Source: Agapetus fuscipes (Eukaryota; Arthropoda; Insecta; Trichoptera; Glossosomatidae). From it: a DNA stretch of 64,000 nucleotides. The notes beneath the pieces were generated by a model. That model searched no databases. It saw only the letters and a list, made by a program, of their open reading frames with translations, and was not told the origin of the DNA. This document shows positions 1 to 12,500 of this stretch, piece after piece. Positions within the stretch are counted from its first letter, which is position 1; each line of letters starts with the position of its first letter. The stretch is from assembly GCA_951799405.1 (NCBI GenBank), contig OX637343.1, positions 11,758,524-11,822,523 on the forward strand, read 5' to 3'. The translations under genes were made by a program, and so were the position numbers.

Positions 1-45
1 ATGCATTTTTCCTAGCAACCTGGCCGCGTGGCATCACAATTTTGT
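1..45 (+). repeat. Family G repeat fragment (CCTAGCAACC type)
   Basis: Short piece of a repeat seen again near 6905, 12405, and in reverse at 12240, 40090 and 40820. The shared core reads TTTCCTAGCAACCTGGCCG. Class unknown. Confidence 0.4.
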
Positions 46-94
46 TTTCTACAACAGAAAAAATGAGACATAAGATATTAATGTCTATAATGTA

Positions 95-228
95 TAATCT
101 AAGTTGCCAAGATACATTGGCATTTAAGGCTCATATTTAATACATACCCACAAGCAGGCACATGTAAATTCGCCTACACATTCTGCATGTGTACATACAA
201 AATAAACCAAATCTCACATGAAAATATA
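95..228 (-). repeat. Family R repeat, truncated
   Basis: Contains the family R landmarks TAATCTAAGTTGC, the GCATGTGTACATACAAA stretch and ACCAAATCTCACATGAA. It lacks the half carrying GTGACATTGGCAAAGTGAAC. Confidence 0.6.
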
Positions 229-229
229 C

Positions 230-345
230 TTTTCTGATAAACTGATAACAAGACCTAATTTGTATGCGGATGACGCCTCAGGGTGCACTCTTTTTTGGCG
301 CACCAAACGGCTGATGCTCCATCTAGATCTTTTATGTATATATTA
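230..345 (-). repeat. Family K repeat, also at 18525-18605
   Basis: GGGTGCACTCTTTTTTGGCG followed by GCTGATGCTCCATC is repeated in reverse orientation at 18525-18605. Only these two copies are seen; class unknown. Confidence 0.4.
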
Positions 346-368
346 AAAAAGAGTTGTTAGTCTCTCAC

Positions 369-527
369 CCCCTCAATGTAGTTCCTGACGTTGATCTTCT
401 CGTTCTGGCTGTGCGCCATGTCGTCAGCAGCTCCCACTGGCAGCAGCATGACGTTCTTCCCCGAGGCCTCCTGCAGGGTCAAGGTCACTGGGATGGAGCC
501 TCCCTCACGGCAGAAATCTGGCACCAC
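369..527 (-). CDS. CNDP2: Dipeptidase exon 8 (residues 413-465)
   Basis: Acceptor GTACAG before GTGGTG, donor GGG followed by GTGAGA; 159 nt, phase 0. Encodes [19 protein letters not shown] and [19 protein letters not shown], including the last metal ligand His451. Reading through the donor stops after three codons (VRD). The family normally continues ~10-15 residues after NYIEG, so a final exon is expected to the left of the window. Confidence 0.92.
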
Positions 528-3500
528 CTGTACGCGGAAATGAGATGGTCAGGTTTGCAAATCATACCAAGGTAAAATGTATCAATTCCACTTAAGTGAT
601 GACAAGTGTAAAGAGTGCCAATGTACAATTCTGTTTCATGACTGGTAGACGCTGTACTGATCTGATTTTTATTTGACGATAACTGACATCTTTAGCTGCA
701 TTATATGTTCCAAATTAGAGTTCACAGTAACGGCTCTAGCCAAAACTTGAGGCAGGGGATGATCTTGAAAAAAATCTTCTACCCACCTGGCCATACACTA
801 CACTCATTGGCTTATAACTCAATGACTACACAAGTCACCTGGTCACCACCATGCAGGAGACAAGCAGAACAATGGAACTATCACCAGGCTGATGGTGTAC
901 AAGCCTCATTCTTTTTTGTTCGTTTTTCAAAATATTATACATTAATCAAAGCTTACGCCTTACTGATCAAAATGTAAACCATATTTTATTCACAATAACG
1001 TAAAAAATGATCAATACATTCAGTATTAAGTTGAAACAAAGTCAAGTTAGAAAGAACTTTCAAGCATAAAAAAATAAAATTGCATTATTTTAATTTCCTT
1101 TCAATTAATTATCGGTTTTAGTTTGATAGACCAGAAAGCCACTCTTCGATGTCAACCGCTAGCCGTGTAAGCCTCTGGATTGGGCTGCAGGTTGTTGTTA
1201 CCTTGTAGACGTGTTGGGTGGCCCTTGAGGCGGCCTCGTAGTGCTCGTGTTTGGGGTTGGCAGTCCAGGGCTTGCCTCCGTGCACCATGTACGCCTTCAT
1301 CATGTTGGGGGAGCCTCGATCTGCCCACTGCAAAACAACACACATTACAATCTCAAACAAATTTGAAGTTTCTTCTTCTTCTTCTTATGTTAAATCTATT
1401 GACCCATTATCTCCCCTGACAATGAATATCAGCTGACCAATTAGCAGTTTCTTTGCAGCAACATTTGCTATCCAGTCTACATGACTACATCCATTCTGAG
1501 CACGTGGTCTCGCCAGGAGCATCTTCTCTTCCTACTCTAATAGAGCATCTTCTCTTCCTACTCTAATAGAGCATCTTCTCTTCCTACTCTAATAGAGCAT
1601 CTTCTCTTCCTAATAACATCCTCAGTCTTACACATTTTTTGGATTTCTGTGTTTCTCATTCTGTCCCCGAGTGTCATTCTCGCAATGGCTCGGAGAGTTT
1701 TCATTTCTGACATTCTTGGTACATTTTCTTTGCATTGTTTCTACAATTATTTCCATAATATAGGTCATTATTGGTCTAACAAAACAAGGGTTGGGAGAAT
1801 TGTGATGTCATTGAGCCGAGTTTATATTGTTACGTTTTTGCTGGGTTCTCTTTTTAATTAAACGGCAATAATTAATTTTTACAGAATTTATTTTGCACAA
1901 TTTAGTTCACAATTTTACAATACTTGACAATCACTGTTTATTGGTCTTTCACGGCAAATTGCTCTAAGCGACTGACTCTCCCTACCATTTCAGCCCCTTA
2001 TATTGGGTACCAGAGGGGTCTATCTCGCATTCTCTAGATCATTCTTTCACCAGAACGTCATTCCAATGCACAAACACAATCATGGACTACTCGTAGATGG
2101 TTCTATCGTACATGGATAGGTGCGCGTAGGCACTTTAATTTTGTGGTTCATCACAATATGTATGCATGTACAGGCGCACGCACGTATTTCGCAGTAATTG
2201 TTTACCTTTTTGTTGAGGTAGTCTACGACGTACTTCTCTACTTGGTCCGGTGTCTGGTCTGGCACTATCCTGATGGAGAACTTGCCTGTGATCTTGCCCG
2301 GGATAACGGTTTTGGTGCCAGGTTCATACACGGCTCCTGCATCACACCAACAATTATTCATTATTCAAAACAATGCAGTGCACTGACAGAATTTCCGAGG
2401 CTACGTCGCCAATAACATATTGAGAATAATGTAAGTAAGTTCTCCTATAACAGTTTGTCTAATATCCAAAAGTTCAGGGTCTAATATCCAAAAAGTGTAA
2501 TCTTGAAAATTAATTATAATTTAAAAGAACAGCTAAATTATTGTTTAACATACTCCGATTGGGTGAAACTAGGAACCAATAAATTCAAAGCATCAATTTT
2601 AAGTTTGTGAATATTAAAAAAAAACAAATAAAGTTGACCTTGTAAACTAAGGAGTATAAAGACGAAATTCTCTTTTTTTCTCAACACATACAACAAAGAA
2701 TAAGGTTTGCTTACATTACCAAGTTTCCCTACACGTAAACATTTATGTACCTACCTGACCTACATGCCCATTTATAATAATATTATATGCCTATTTTTCA
2801 AGGGCGTGCATCCCATACAGTACACGCGCCTAATAGGTAGGCAATATAAGGTAAACAATCATTTAAGCTTGATATTCAGATTTAAAATTCAATATGGACG
2901 ACGGCTGAAAACCATTAGCCCACTAGAGGTTACAGGTTAATATATAATTCAAAATTGTAACCTTGGATGCCGTGGATGGAGAGAGAGGGATACCTCCATC
3001 TGTAAAGGAGCAGTTGTCTTTTGTCTCCGTTGTGGGCCAGGCGGTAAGCTCCCAAGCTCTTTCTGGAAACATTGCAACAATTATTCAGTAAAGCACACAG
3101 ATGACCATAAATATAATCAGGTCAACTATATCTGAGGCGCTATTCTGCTAAATTCCTTAGGACCTTCAGGCAACGAGATAGAGATTTGTGTGCAAAAATT
3201 AGGTGTACTGTGATTTTTTTATCTATGGAATTATTATTTGACCTGTCTGTAGTGCAGTGACAACACTTCGGACTCGTAAATGAAAGGTTGTGGGTTCAAA
3301 TCCCGGCGGAGCACAAAAAATATACCATATTTTATATTTTCAAATATGCTCTTCGCTGGGTAGAAAAATTCGCATAACCTTTACCAAAGACCGGTCTCTA
3401 AAGGTCCATTCAGCCTTACAGCAACTGGGTCATGCTTGAGTATTGGCACTTTGCAGCGATGACCAAGCTTGTAAACAACACCTCTGCGGCACTACCAGAA

Positions 3501-6500
3501 GTGTCATAGATCACTATCTATTTATTGTCTTGTCTTGTATCCTGCCGCCAATTTTATAATCTACATACATAGATATTTTATAAATATAGATAGATAGTGA
3601 TCTATGACACTTGTAGTGCCGCAAGTGTTGTCTAGACTAGAGTGTCTGAAATCTAGGGAGTCTCCCGCACAGGATTTCTTAAAAAAAAACAAAAATTAAA
3701 CCTGTAGTCTTCGGGAACAAAGTCTATCTTGTCGTACAACTCCACTTCCCCGGGCTGTATGGGGGGCACGTCATCAAACATGTTGTCTATGATGATGACC
3801 CCGTTGCTGTCCACGAGGGTGTTCAGCAGGTACATCATGTCGGGCATGGCTGAAAAATAAATACATACCAAGTCAAAAAAAAACATTGATTCCATGAATA
3901 ATAGGGTAATTGCAGTGGCGGGGAAAACGGTTGAAAATACTATGGTTGTGTAGAGTACATTTCAAGGATCACAACCATATATTTTTAAGTAGTAAAAATA
4001 AAGATATCATTGATAATTTTCAAAAATAAAATGCAGAGAATTTGAGTCCCGCCAAAACGCAGCGCGGCCGGCTAGTCAAGCTGTAATGTCAAAATGACGT
4101 AGATGGATCCACTATATCAGCGGACACCAAATAAAAAAAATAGGTGAAAAGTGCACCTTGGACTTTCTTCAAGCAAACGACAATGCAGTGGTTGTCGCTA
4201 GTCACTGGAGATACTGAGCCTAGGTGGTTCTGGACACAGAGAGTTACTAAGTATAGAATCAAAGGTGGCATGCCTAGGATTTTTTTAGAAATGATAGAAA
4301 AAAATATTTTTTTAAGATTGCGGCCTTGTTTCTACACGACTCAAATAATAATAATAATAATAATAACAGGCTGATTTATTTTAAATTACACATGATAAGA
4401 GAGCGCCGTTTTTGTGTGTGTCACACCTCAAGGGCCCTCTCCGATCATGGATAAGACTTTCTAAACAAGTGTGCCTTGAGTGCTCCTCGAAATACACCCA
4501 CAGATTTGGAGTTCTTCACTCCGGGTGGCAGTCTGTTCCACTCCACCGGCCCCGCAACACGGAAAGCGCGGTCTCCGAAGTTTGTACGAATCTGACGGCG
4601 CGGCTGAACCAAATTGACTACTCCATCACCCGCAGATCTGAGTGTCTGCCTCCTAACACCCATTTCAACAGGTGAGATCATATCAGCCAGATAAGGTGGG
4701 GCCAAGCCATTGATGGCTTTATATACCATTAAACAAACACGGAAGACCACCCTCTCCGGGAAACGAAGCCAATGAAGTTTTTTTAACAGCGGGGTGATGT
4801 GAGCGAATTTGGGAATCCCGAATATGAGTCTTGCTGCCGAATTCAACACAGATTGAAAGCGATTAAACTGTTTCTTCGGCTGACCACTATAAAGCGTCGA
4901 GCAATAGTCAATCCGAGACATCACAAACGCACTCACCAGGGTCTTAACCGCATCTGACGGCAGACATTTTCTTATTGCCTTTATTTGGCGAAGCGAAAAA
5001 AAAGAAGAAGCTATTGTGGCATCTATTTGCCTATCCAGTGTCAGGTTACGATCCAGTAAGACTCCTAGAAGTCTTACCGAATCAGAAGGCTGGATTAGCT
5101 TACCTCTACCTCTCTAAATGTTCTTATACTCAGGATATGATAAATTCTGACCTTCGTGCACCGTTCCCCCCATGACTCCGCTGTGCAGATCCTGCCCGGC
5201 GCACTGAATGTCTACGAAGAAGTAGCAGACTCCCCGCAGGCCGTACGTGATGCAGGGCTTCTCCGTGCCCAGCCAGTAGTTGTCGGAGATGCACACGTAG
5301 TCTACATCGTCGAAGAACCCCTCGGGCTTCATTTTCTCCATGAGGAGCTCGTCCAGGCCCTCTGAGCCCGACTCTTCCATGGCTTCCAACACAAACTTGA
5401 TGTTCAAAGGCAACTGAAATTGGAAAATCAAAAATAATATGAAGCTGTCAATGTTTTGGTCTGAGGATAAGGCTTAAGGTAAAACCACCAGTAGATGACA
5501 CCTTAAGGGTTTATTAGTATGTCTATAGACATAGTTTGGTATGAAATCATCTTACAGGGCGTTTCTACTTGGTAATATTTGCACAAATTATTACACTTTC
5601 AGAATATGACAAGAATTGTATAAATAAAACTGATGCGTATTTTTTATATATTTTTTTAATAAAATGAAGGTAGTAACTTAGTAGTTGACACCTAGTAAAA
5701 ACAAAAATATGTAGTAGTTGACACTTGTTATTTTCAGTAGTTGACATAGTATGTTTACTATGTCAACTACTTATTATATATTATTATAATTTATATATAA
5801 TTTAATATTATAATTTCCTTTTGTCGGTGGCATCTACAAAACGAAAGAAAAATAATTCGATAGTTGACACCTAAATCTCTAATAGTTCCACCTCCTGTCA
5901 ACTACTGAACAAAACGGTTTTAAATTATTTTAGAAGATATAATAGAGTAATTTAATGTATAAGCAAGATGACACATAAATTATACAATATTAATAAATTT
6001 CATGAAAATCCATTAGTTGACAGCACATGTCAACTACTTAATCTTAAGTCGTTTTAAGAATCAGTAAATGACATGACCCCTTATTTATATATTTATTTAT
6101 TGTTTGTCATGTTAAATGACATGCATTCACACTTCAGACTCTAATATAAAGGATACAATTAATATTTATTCATAATTATAAAAGATTACGTACCTTTCCA
6201 ATATTAATCTTTCGGCTTGCTCTTAACAAATTGCACAATAAAATAACAATAAATATGGCGCGACACAACTGATTGTCATGGATCGAACGCTGTGACTAGC
6301 AATGACGTTAAGACGCCTTGGATAGTTTTTGTCGGTGTCGCTAGATGTCTATACTATTTCATAAACACAATGTCTATCTTTGGTTACTTGTTTTATTCTT
6401 GTTATTTTAGTTTCTTTGTCAAAGTGTCAACTATTGATGCAGTGTCAATTACTGGTGGTTTTACCTTAGGGCCTGTTGTACCAAACTACAATCAGACAAA

Positions 6501-9500
6501 AATCAAAATTAAGTGTGATTTCTCCCAACAAATCAAAAATTTGGTTGCATATACGTAAATTGGCTGATGTACATCAGCTTTCCTGTTCAAATTCCATCAT
6601 ATTATTACCCACTTCCGAGAAATATTTAACCGAGGTCCTTACCAGAATCAAGCAATCAAATTTGACTTGTCAATCAAATATTGATTGGAGGTTGGTGCAA
6701 CAGGCCCTTAGTGTTTTTGAAACAAGTGCAAGTTTGAGTCCCGTTGAGTCCTATTGACGGTAACATTGACCTTGGTTCTATAGATGTCAGGAGAATTATT
6801 AATTGACTCAGATTTTTTTTTAATTTTTAACTTTTTCTTCGGCGAGACAAACATCAGTCTTGTATGAGACTGCCATCCTTAGCAGCCAGTAACAAAAATT
6901 TTGCTTGCCTTTTCCCTAGCAAACCAGCCGGGTGACGACACAATATTGTCTATGTTAATCCAATTGCTGAACCTCATTGAAAATGAATTATTAATTGATG
7001 ATGTTAATACTTGTTTCTGGCTAGGTAAAAATAGGTTGGTGAATTGCATTACTCTTCACAAACTTATTTTCTATAAAAGTATGGTTGAAACATGGCAGTA
7101 GGCTCAAATATAATAAAGCTAAAGGAAGTTGGAAGAAAAAATTGCAAAAATGATTTTATTTTTTTAAATAATATTAACCCAGTAATTGTAAACAATAAAT
7201 AAATTCAAAGATAATATAATGATTGAGCAAATGTTTTTCAATAATCATGGTTTGATTTTTAACAATGTAAACCACAAGTTTCCTGAATAATATTTATTGG
7301 TTATCAAGCTATCACACAGTTGGTCACAATATTAAATTTTCTTATTTATGGTTTGTGTATTAACACTGAAAATTCATATTGATCAATTTTTATATTTTTT
7401 TTAGAAACAAATTCTAATGAAACACTGTTTCTTTTCACAAATATCAATTTACTTTAATTAATAATTACAAAAGTTTTCAATCTTGTCGATCATCATCGAC
7501 AAATGTTCGTCAGGGTTTCTTTAGAATTTGTTTCTATAAAAATAAAATAATATTAGGATGATTTATTTGGCGAGAGCTGTTTTTTGTGTGAATCACACCT
7601 CAAGAGCCCTCTGCGAGCTTGATCGTCGCTGTATAAAACATAAATTCTCAAGCAAGACCCAGTTACTGTAAGGCTGAATGGACCTATGGTAACCGGTCTT
7701 TGGTAAAGGTAGACTAATTTTTCAACCCAGGGGTGGTAGTATCGACAGCTGTCGGTAGATCTTACCTTACCTATTTAAAGATAAGACAGAATACAACATG
7801 GCGGTGCCTGAACAGCTGATTATTGTTCCATATAAAATGGATCAGATGTTGATACGCCGCCATGTTTAATTTCGTCCTATCTGGAAACAGATACGGTAAG
7901 ATCTATCGACGATCCTCTAGACTTCCACCCCAGGATGATCATATTTGAAAAATGAAATATTTTTGTATGCTCTGCTGGGATTCAAACCCACTACCTTTCA
8001 ATCACGGGTCCAAGGCGTTACTACCCACTAGACTATGGACTGGTCGAATTTGCTCTTCTGAAAATTCCATATTTTTGCAAAGCCACAGCTGAAATGCTAC
8101 ACACATCTCTGTAAATTGGTAAGGTATACGTTTTCTAAGAAAAAAAGTAATATTTATTAAGTATACAACCGGTTTTGGGATCGCAGAACATCCCATCCTC
8201 AGGTGTAAAATAAAACTAACACAAATGGCGTTTCACAAAGTAACTGCCGAAAATCTAAACAATAAAAAAGTAATAGTTCATTTTAGACTCAATCAGAACT
8301 GAATAAAGTTAGTAAGACTCTATGCCCTGTTGATCTTTGTAAACTGAGCTATCTAAACAGCAATCAAAATACATCACAGTTTTTTTTTTCAATTTCCGTG
8401 TACATTTCTGAGATATTTCAAAATAATCAGCTACTTCAGAAGTTACTGACTTGAATCTAGATGTTTTTTCTGATAATATTTTGGGAAATTCTCTACACGA
8501 TACCTTTTGTAATAAATCTAACGTATTTTTAGATGTAGAGACTGATACAGCCAAAGAGAACGGCGCCAATTACTTTTTATCTTTCATATCAGTTGATAAT
8601 GAAATTAATTAAATGTTTTTTTTTATTATATAAAGATAAGGTTTAAGATGGAAAAAAATAACTGACTGCATTTTAGGTCCGATTATTTCAAATTATAGTT
8701 CACTTAGACCACTACTAAAATTGTCACAGAAAACAGGAAAAATACTTAGTAAATGAGACATGTTCCAAGTCCCACCGATAGCTAGACATACAGAGTCCAT
8801 TTGTTGGGAGCCGCACTTGGATGGCTAGATTCTGACACAACAGATTCTTCTGTTCTTCAAACACGTTGCCCATGGCCATCAAGATAGCCTGGAACGGATA
8901 GTTGTTATCGGTAGCCTGGAGAGGAAGAGAGGGAGAGAACATTGGCAAAACTGAACCAAGTTTTTACAGTCTGAGGGGTTTGCCTCATACCAGCCTATAA
9001 GTCAAAGATATCTGAAATAATTTCATATCTGTATTCTTATCCAAAACCAAAATAATATTATTCCATATCCGTATCCGTGTCTGAAATTTCATGTCCAAAA
9101 CAAACGATGCACTCTTCGTTCTGCACAGAGTGACACCGTAAACAGGCGTCAAATGCCACTTTGACGGAACAGAACCGGTTTCGGAGACAGGGCTTTTAGT
9201 TTGGCTGGTCCATCCTGCTGGAATAGTCTACCTCTGGAGTTGAGAACAGAGACCAGTGTTGGCAGTTTCAGGAAATTGCTTAAGACACATTTGTTTAACA
9301 GAAGCTTCAACACATAAAAGCGCACTTGGGATAGCTAGTGCTAAACGGCGCTGTATACAAATTGTCCAATTATTTTTATTATTATCCCTAGTTGGCAGTC
9401 AACGTGTTCAAAGGATATTTAGGATCTCACCTCTTGTTTGGTCTGCTGGAAAGCTTCAATGGCATGAAGCCAACAAAGGACTGGTCCTTTGTCATCGGTG

Positions 9501-12500
9501 GATCCTCGGCCGAAGAGTTTGCCGTCCTTCTCCACGATGGTGAAGGGCTCTGTGTCCCAGCCGTCGGAGAGATTGGCTGGTTGCACGTCCAAGTGGCCGT
9601 ACAGGCAGACGGTCTTCTTTTTGGGATCCTGAAACACATAAATATAATATTTTTAGGATTTTTCTGTTCACACAGTGAAAGTCAATTGAAAATTGGATTG
9701 TAAAAAGATAGTTTTAACTTTTTTTTATTCATTTATTTGGTCAAACGTTTTAGTCTAATAATCTGTTTAATTTAATAATAAGGCATCTTCAGGAAGAAAA
9801 ATATGCTCCTAAAGATGCCTTATTAGGCAAAAACGTTTTACGTTTTTTAATGAAGTTACACTTTTAAGTTATAAATTTCCGAAATAGCGAATGAATGGGA
9901 TATTCAGAGTCATAACAAAAGGAGAGAGTGCATGAAAAAGATTATGACTCTGAATGAAATGAAAGAAGTATGTAAGGACCGAAAGGAATGGCGGTTGATT
10001 TGCAACAATGGCGGCTAGGGCATTAATTCTAAGTGTAATATTAAGTTTAATTTTAATTTTCCTTAATTTTAATTTTAATTTGTAATGTGTCTCATTATGA
10101 ATTTCTGTAAATCATTTATATTTTTTTGTGCTCCTTGACTGATAGGTTGGTACGAGGCTGACCACCCGTGCTGTAAAAATCGGTTCACTTTTGCCAATGC
10201 CACCCCGGTTCAGGGAACGGCGGCAGGAGTTGCAAGGTTTATGTCCATGTGAGGTTTTCTTTATTTGTATGCACACATGCAGAATGTGTAGGCGCAAACC
10301 TACATGTGCCTGTCTGTAGGCATGCTTTTCATATGAGCCTTAAATGTTAACATATCCTTGCAGCTTAGATTATAGATTATAGATAGATACTTACAACATG
10401 TTTAGGCTGAAAGATTTCACAAATTGACCAATATGCTCTTTGCCGAGTTCATTTATTTATCTGCCTTTACCAAAGATCAGTCAGTTGAGAAAATAGAGAA
10501 TACGGTGCTATCTATCTATAATCTAAGTTGCAAATATATATATTATCAACATTTAACATGAAATGTATGCCAACAAGCAGATACGTATGCGCTTACACAT
10601 GTGTAGGTACTAAGAATATAAAAATCCAAATCTCAAATGAACATAAGCCCTGCAACTTTTTCTGAACTTTGCTGAAACAGAGATAACATTGGCAAAGTGA
10701 ACCATTTTTTATAGCATGGCTGGTCAGTCTCATAGAACACTATATAAGTCAAGGGACATAATCATCAAATAATGTCATTAGAAAATAATTGTTTTAGTTA
10801 CATTGTAGGGAATAAAATAGTTGACACATTTAATGTTTACTTCATTTGTTATGAATACATCACTCTAGTATGACAAATATTTATCAGCTTTACTCATAAT
10901 TAATTTTATGAGTTATTTTATACAGTGATTTCATAGGAGTCATATCGCCCCCGGTGCTTGTTTGGCGTATCTTCCATTTTTTAAAAGAAATCCTGTGCGG
11001 GAGACTCCCTAGATTTCAAAGACTCTAAGGGCCTATAACACTTGGTGTAGTGCCACAGAGGTGTTTACGAGCTTGGTCGTCACTACAAAGCGCCAATACT
11101 CAAGCAAGACCCAGTTGCTGTAAAGCTGGATGGAAAGGTTTTATGATATTTCAACCCAGCGAAGAGCATATTTGAAAATATAAATGGTATATTTTTAGTG
11201 CTCTGTCGGGATTTGAACCCACAACCTTCCATTTACATATTAGGATGATTTATTTGGTGAGCGCTGTTTTTCTGTGTATCACACCTCAAGAGCCCTCTGT
11301 GAACTTGGTCGTCGCTGTAGAAAGCGCCAATTCTCAAGCAAGACCCAGTTGCTATAAGGCTGGATGGACCTTTAGTGACCGGTCTTTCGTAAAGGTATGT
11401 GAATTTTTTACCCAGTGTGGAGCATATTTGAAAATATAAATGATATATTTTTTGTGCTCCGCAGGGATTCAAACCCACAACCTTTCATTTACGAGTCAGA
11501 AGTGTTAACCACTAGACTACGGACCGTTCAAGCTTATTTACGAGTCCAAAGTGTTGCCACTGGACTACAGACCGGTCATTTGATTCAAAGATGACCTTTC
11601 AATGAAGTTATCTTAGGTACTATCACATTCTAGAAATCAGAGCTAAGAAAAAAAGTAAAACATGATAATGTGAGAGTTGTTTGAAATATTTAAAAAATAA
11701 ATTTTTAGTTTTCACAAGACGCAGTGATCCAGTACACATATAAACATTGCTCATGTGAACATTACCTCTGATGGACATAAGGCAAACAAGCACTAAGGGG
11801 AAGATATGCCACACTGAGTATTAATGTGGGTAGAAACAATGACAACATACTTAAATAAACAAATATAGTGAGTTTTTTATTTTTTTTAATAGTTTTTAAA
11901 TAAAAAAGTTTGTCATCTATAATCTAAGTTACAAAGATATACATATTGTTATATGACATGCGTAAGTTAGCACTTACACATACTGCATGTGCACTCACAT
12001 AAAAAAACCTCACATGAACATATAAACCTTGCTAAACTCCTACCAGCCTTCCATGAAACTGGGATGGTATTGGAAAAAGTGAAGTAAGTATTTTACAGCA
12101 TGAGGGTCAACTTCATAACAACCTAATTATCAAGGAATAGTTGTAAACTAGATAAAGCCAAAACGGAGTTTTAAATGAGATTTTTTTCTCGGCAGGCTTG
12201 TCATAGGACTATGTGATGAGGTTCCTTAAAAATTGACATAGACAAAATTATGACATCACCCGGTCAGGTTGCTAGGAAAAAGGTAGGTACATGAATAATT
12301 TGTTTTTTGTTGCTAACGACATATATATAATATAAAATATAAGTGTGACATTAACCCGCCGATAAGAAAGTTCTAAATTCAAATTTGTTTTGAGTTCATT
12401 AGCTTTCCCCCTAGCAACCTGGCTTGAAGACGTCCCAACTTTTATGGCATTTTGAAATGAGCAGACCCCTCCTTTCTCCTAATATTACTATTTTTATTCT

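Noticed and set aside
357..368. Stop codon three codons past the exon 8 donor as the true end of the dipeptidase
   Set aside because: GGG followed by GTGAGA is a good donor, and the family continues for ~10-15 residues after NYIEG, so a further exon is more likely.
5114..5431. Exon 3 as an intron-less ORF with extra N-terminal residues
   Set aside because: Residues before LPLN are intronic, preceded by a clear ATTTCAG acceptor.
8309..8569. 86-codon minus-strand ORF
   Set aside because: No recognisable domain, no splice context, AT-rich intron.
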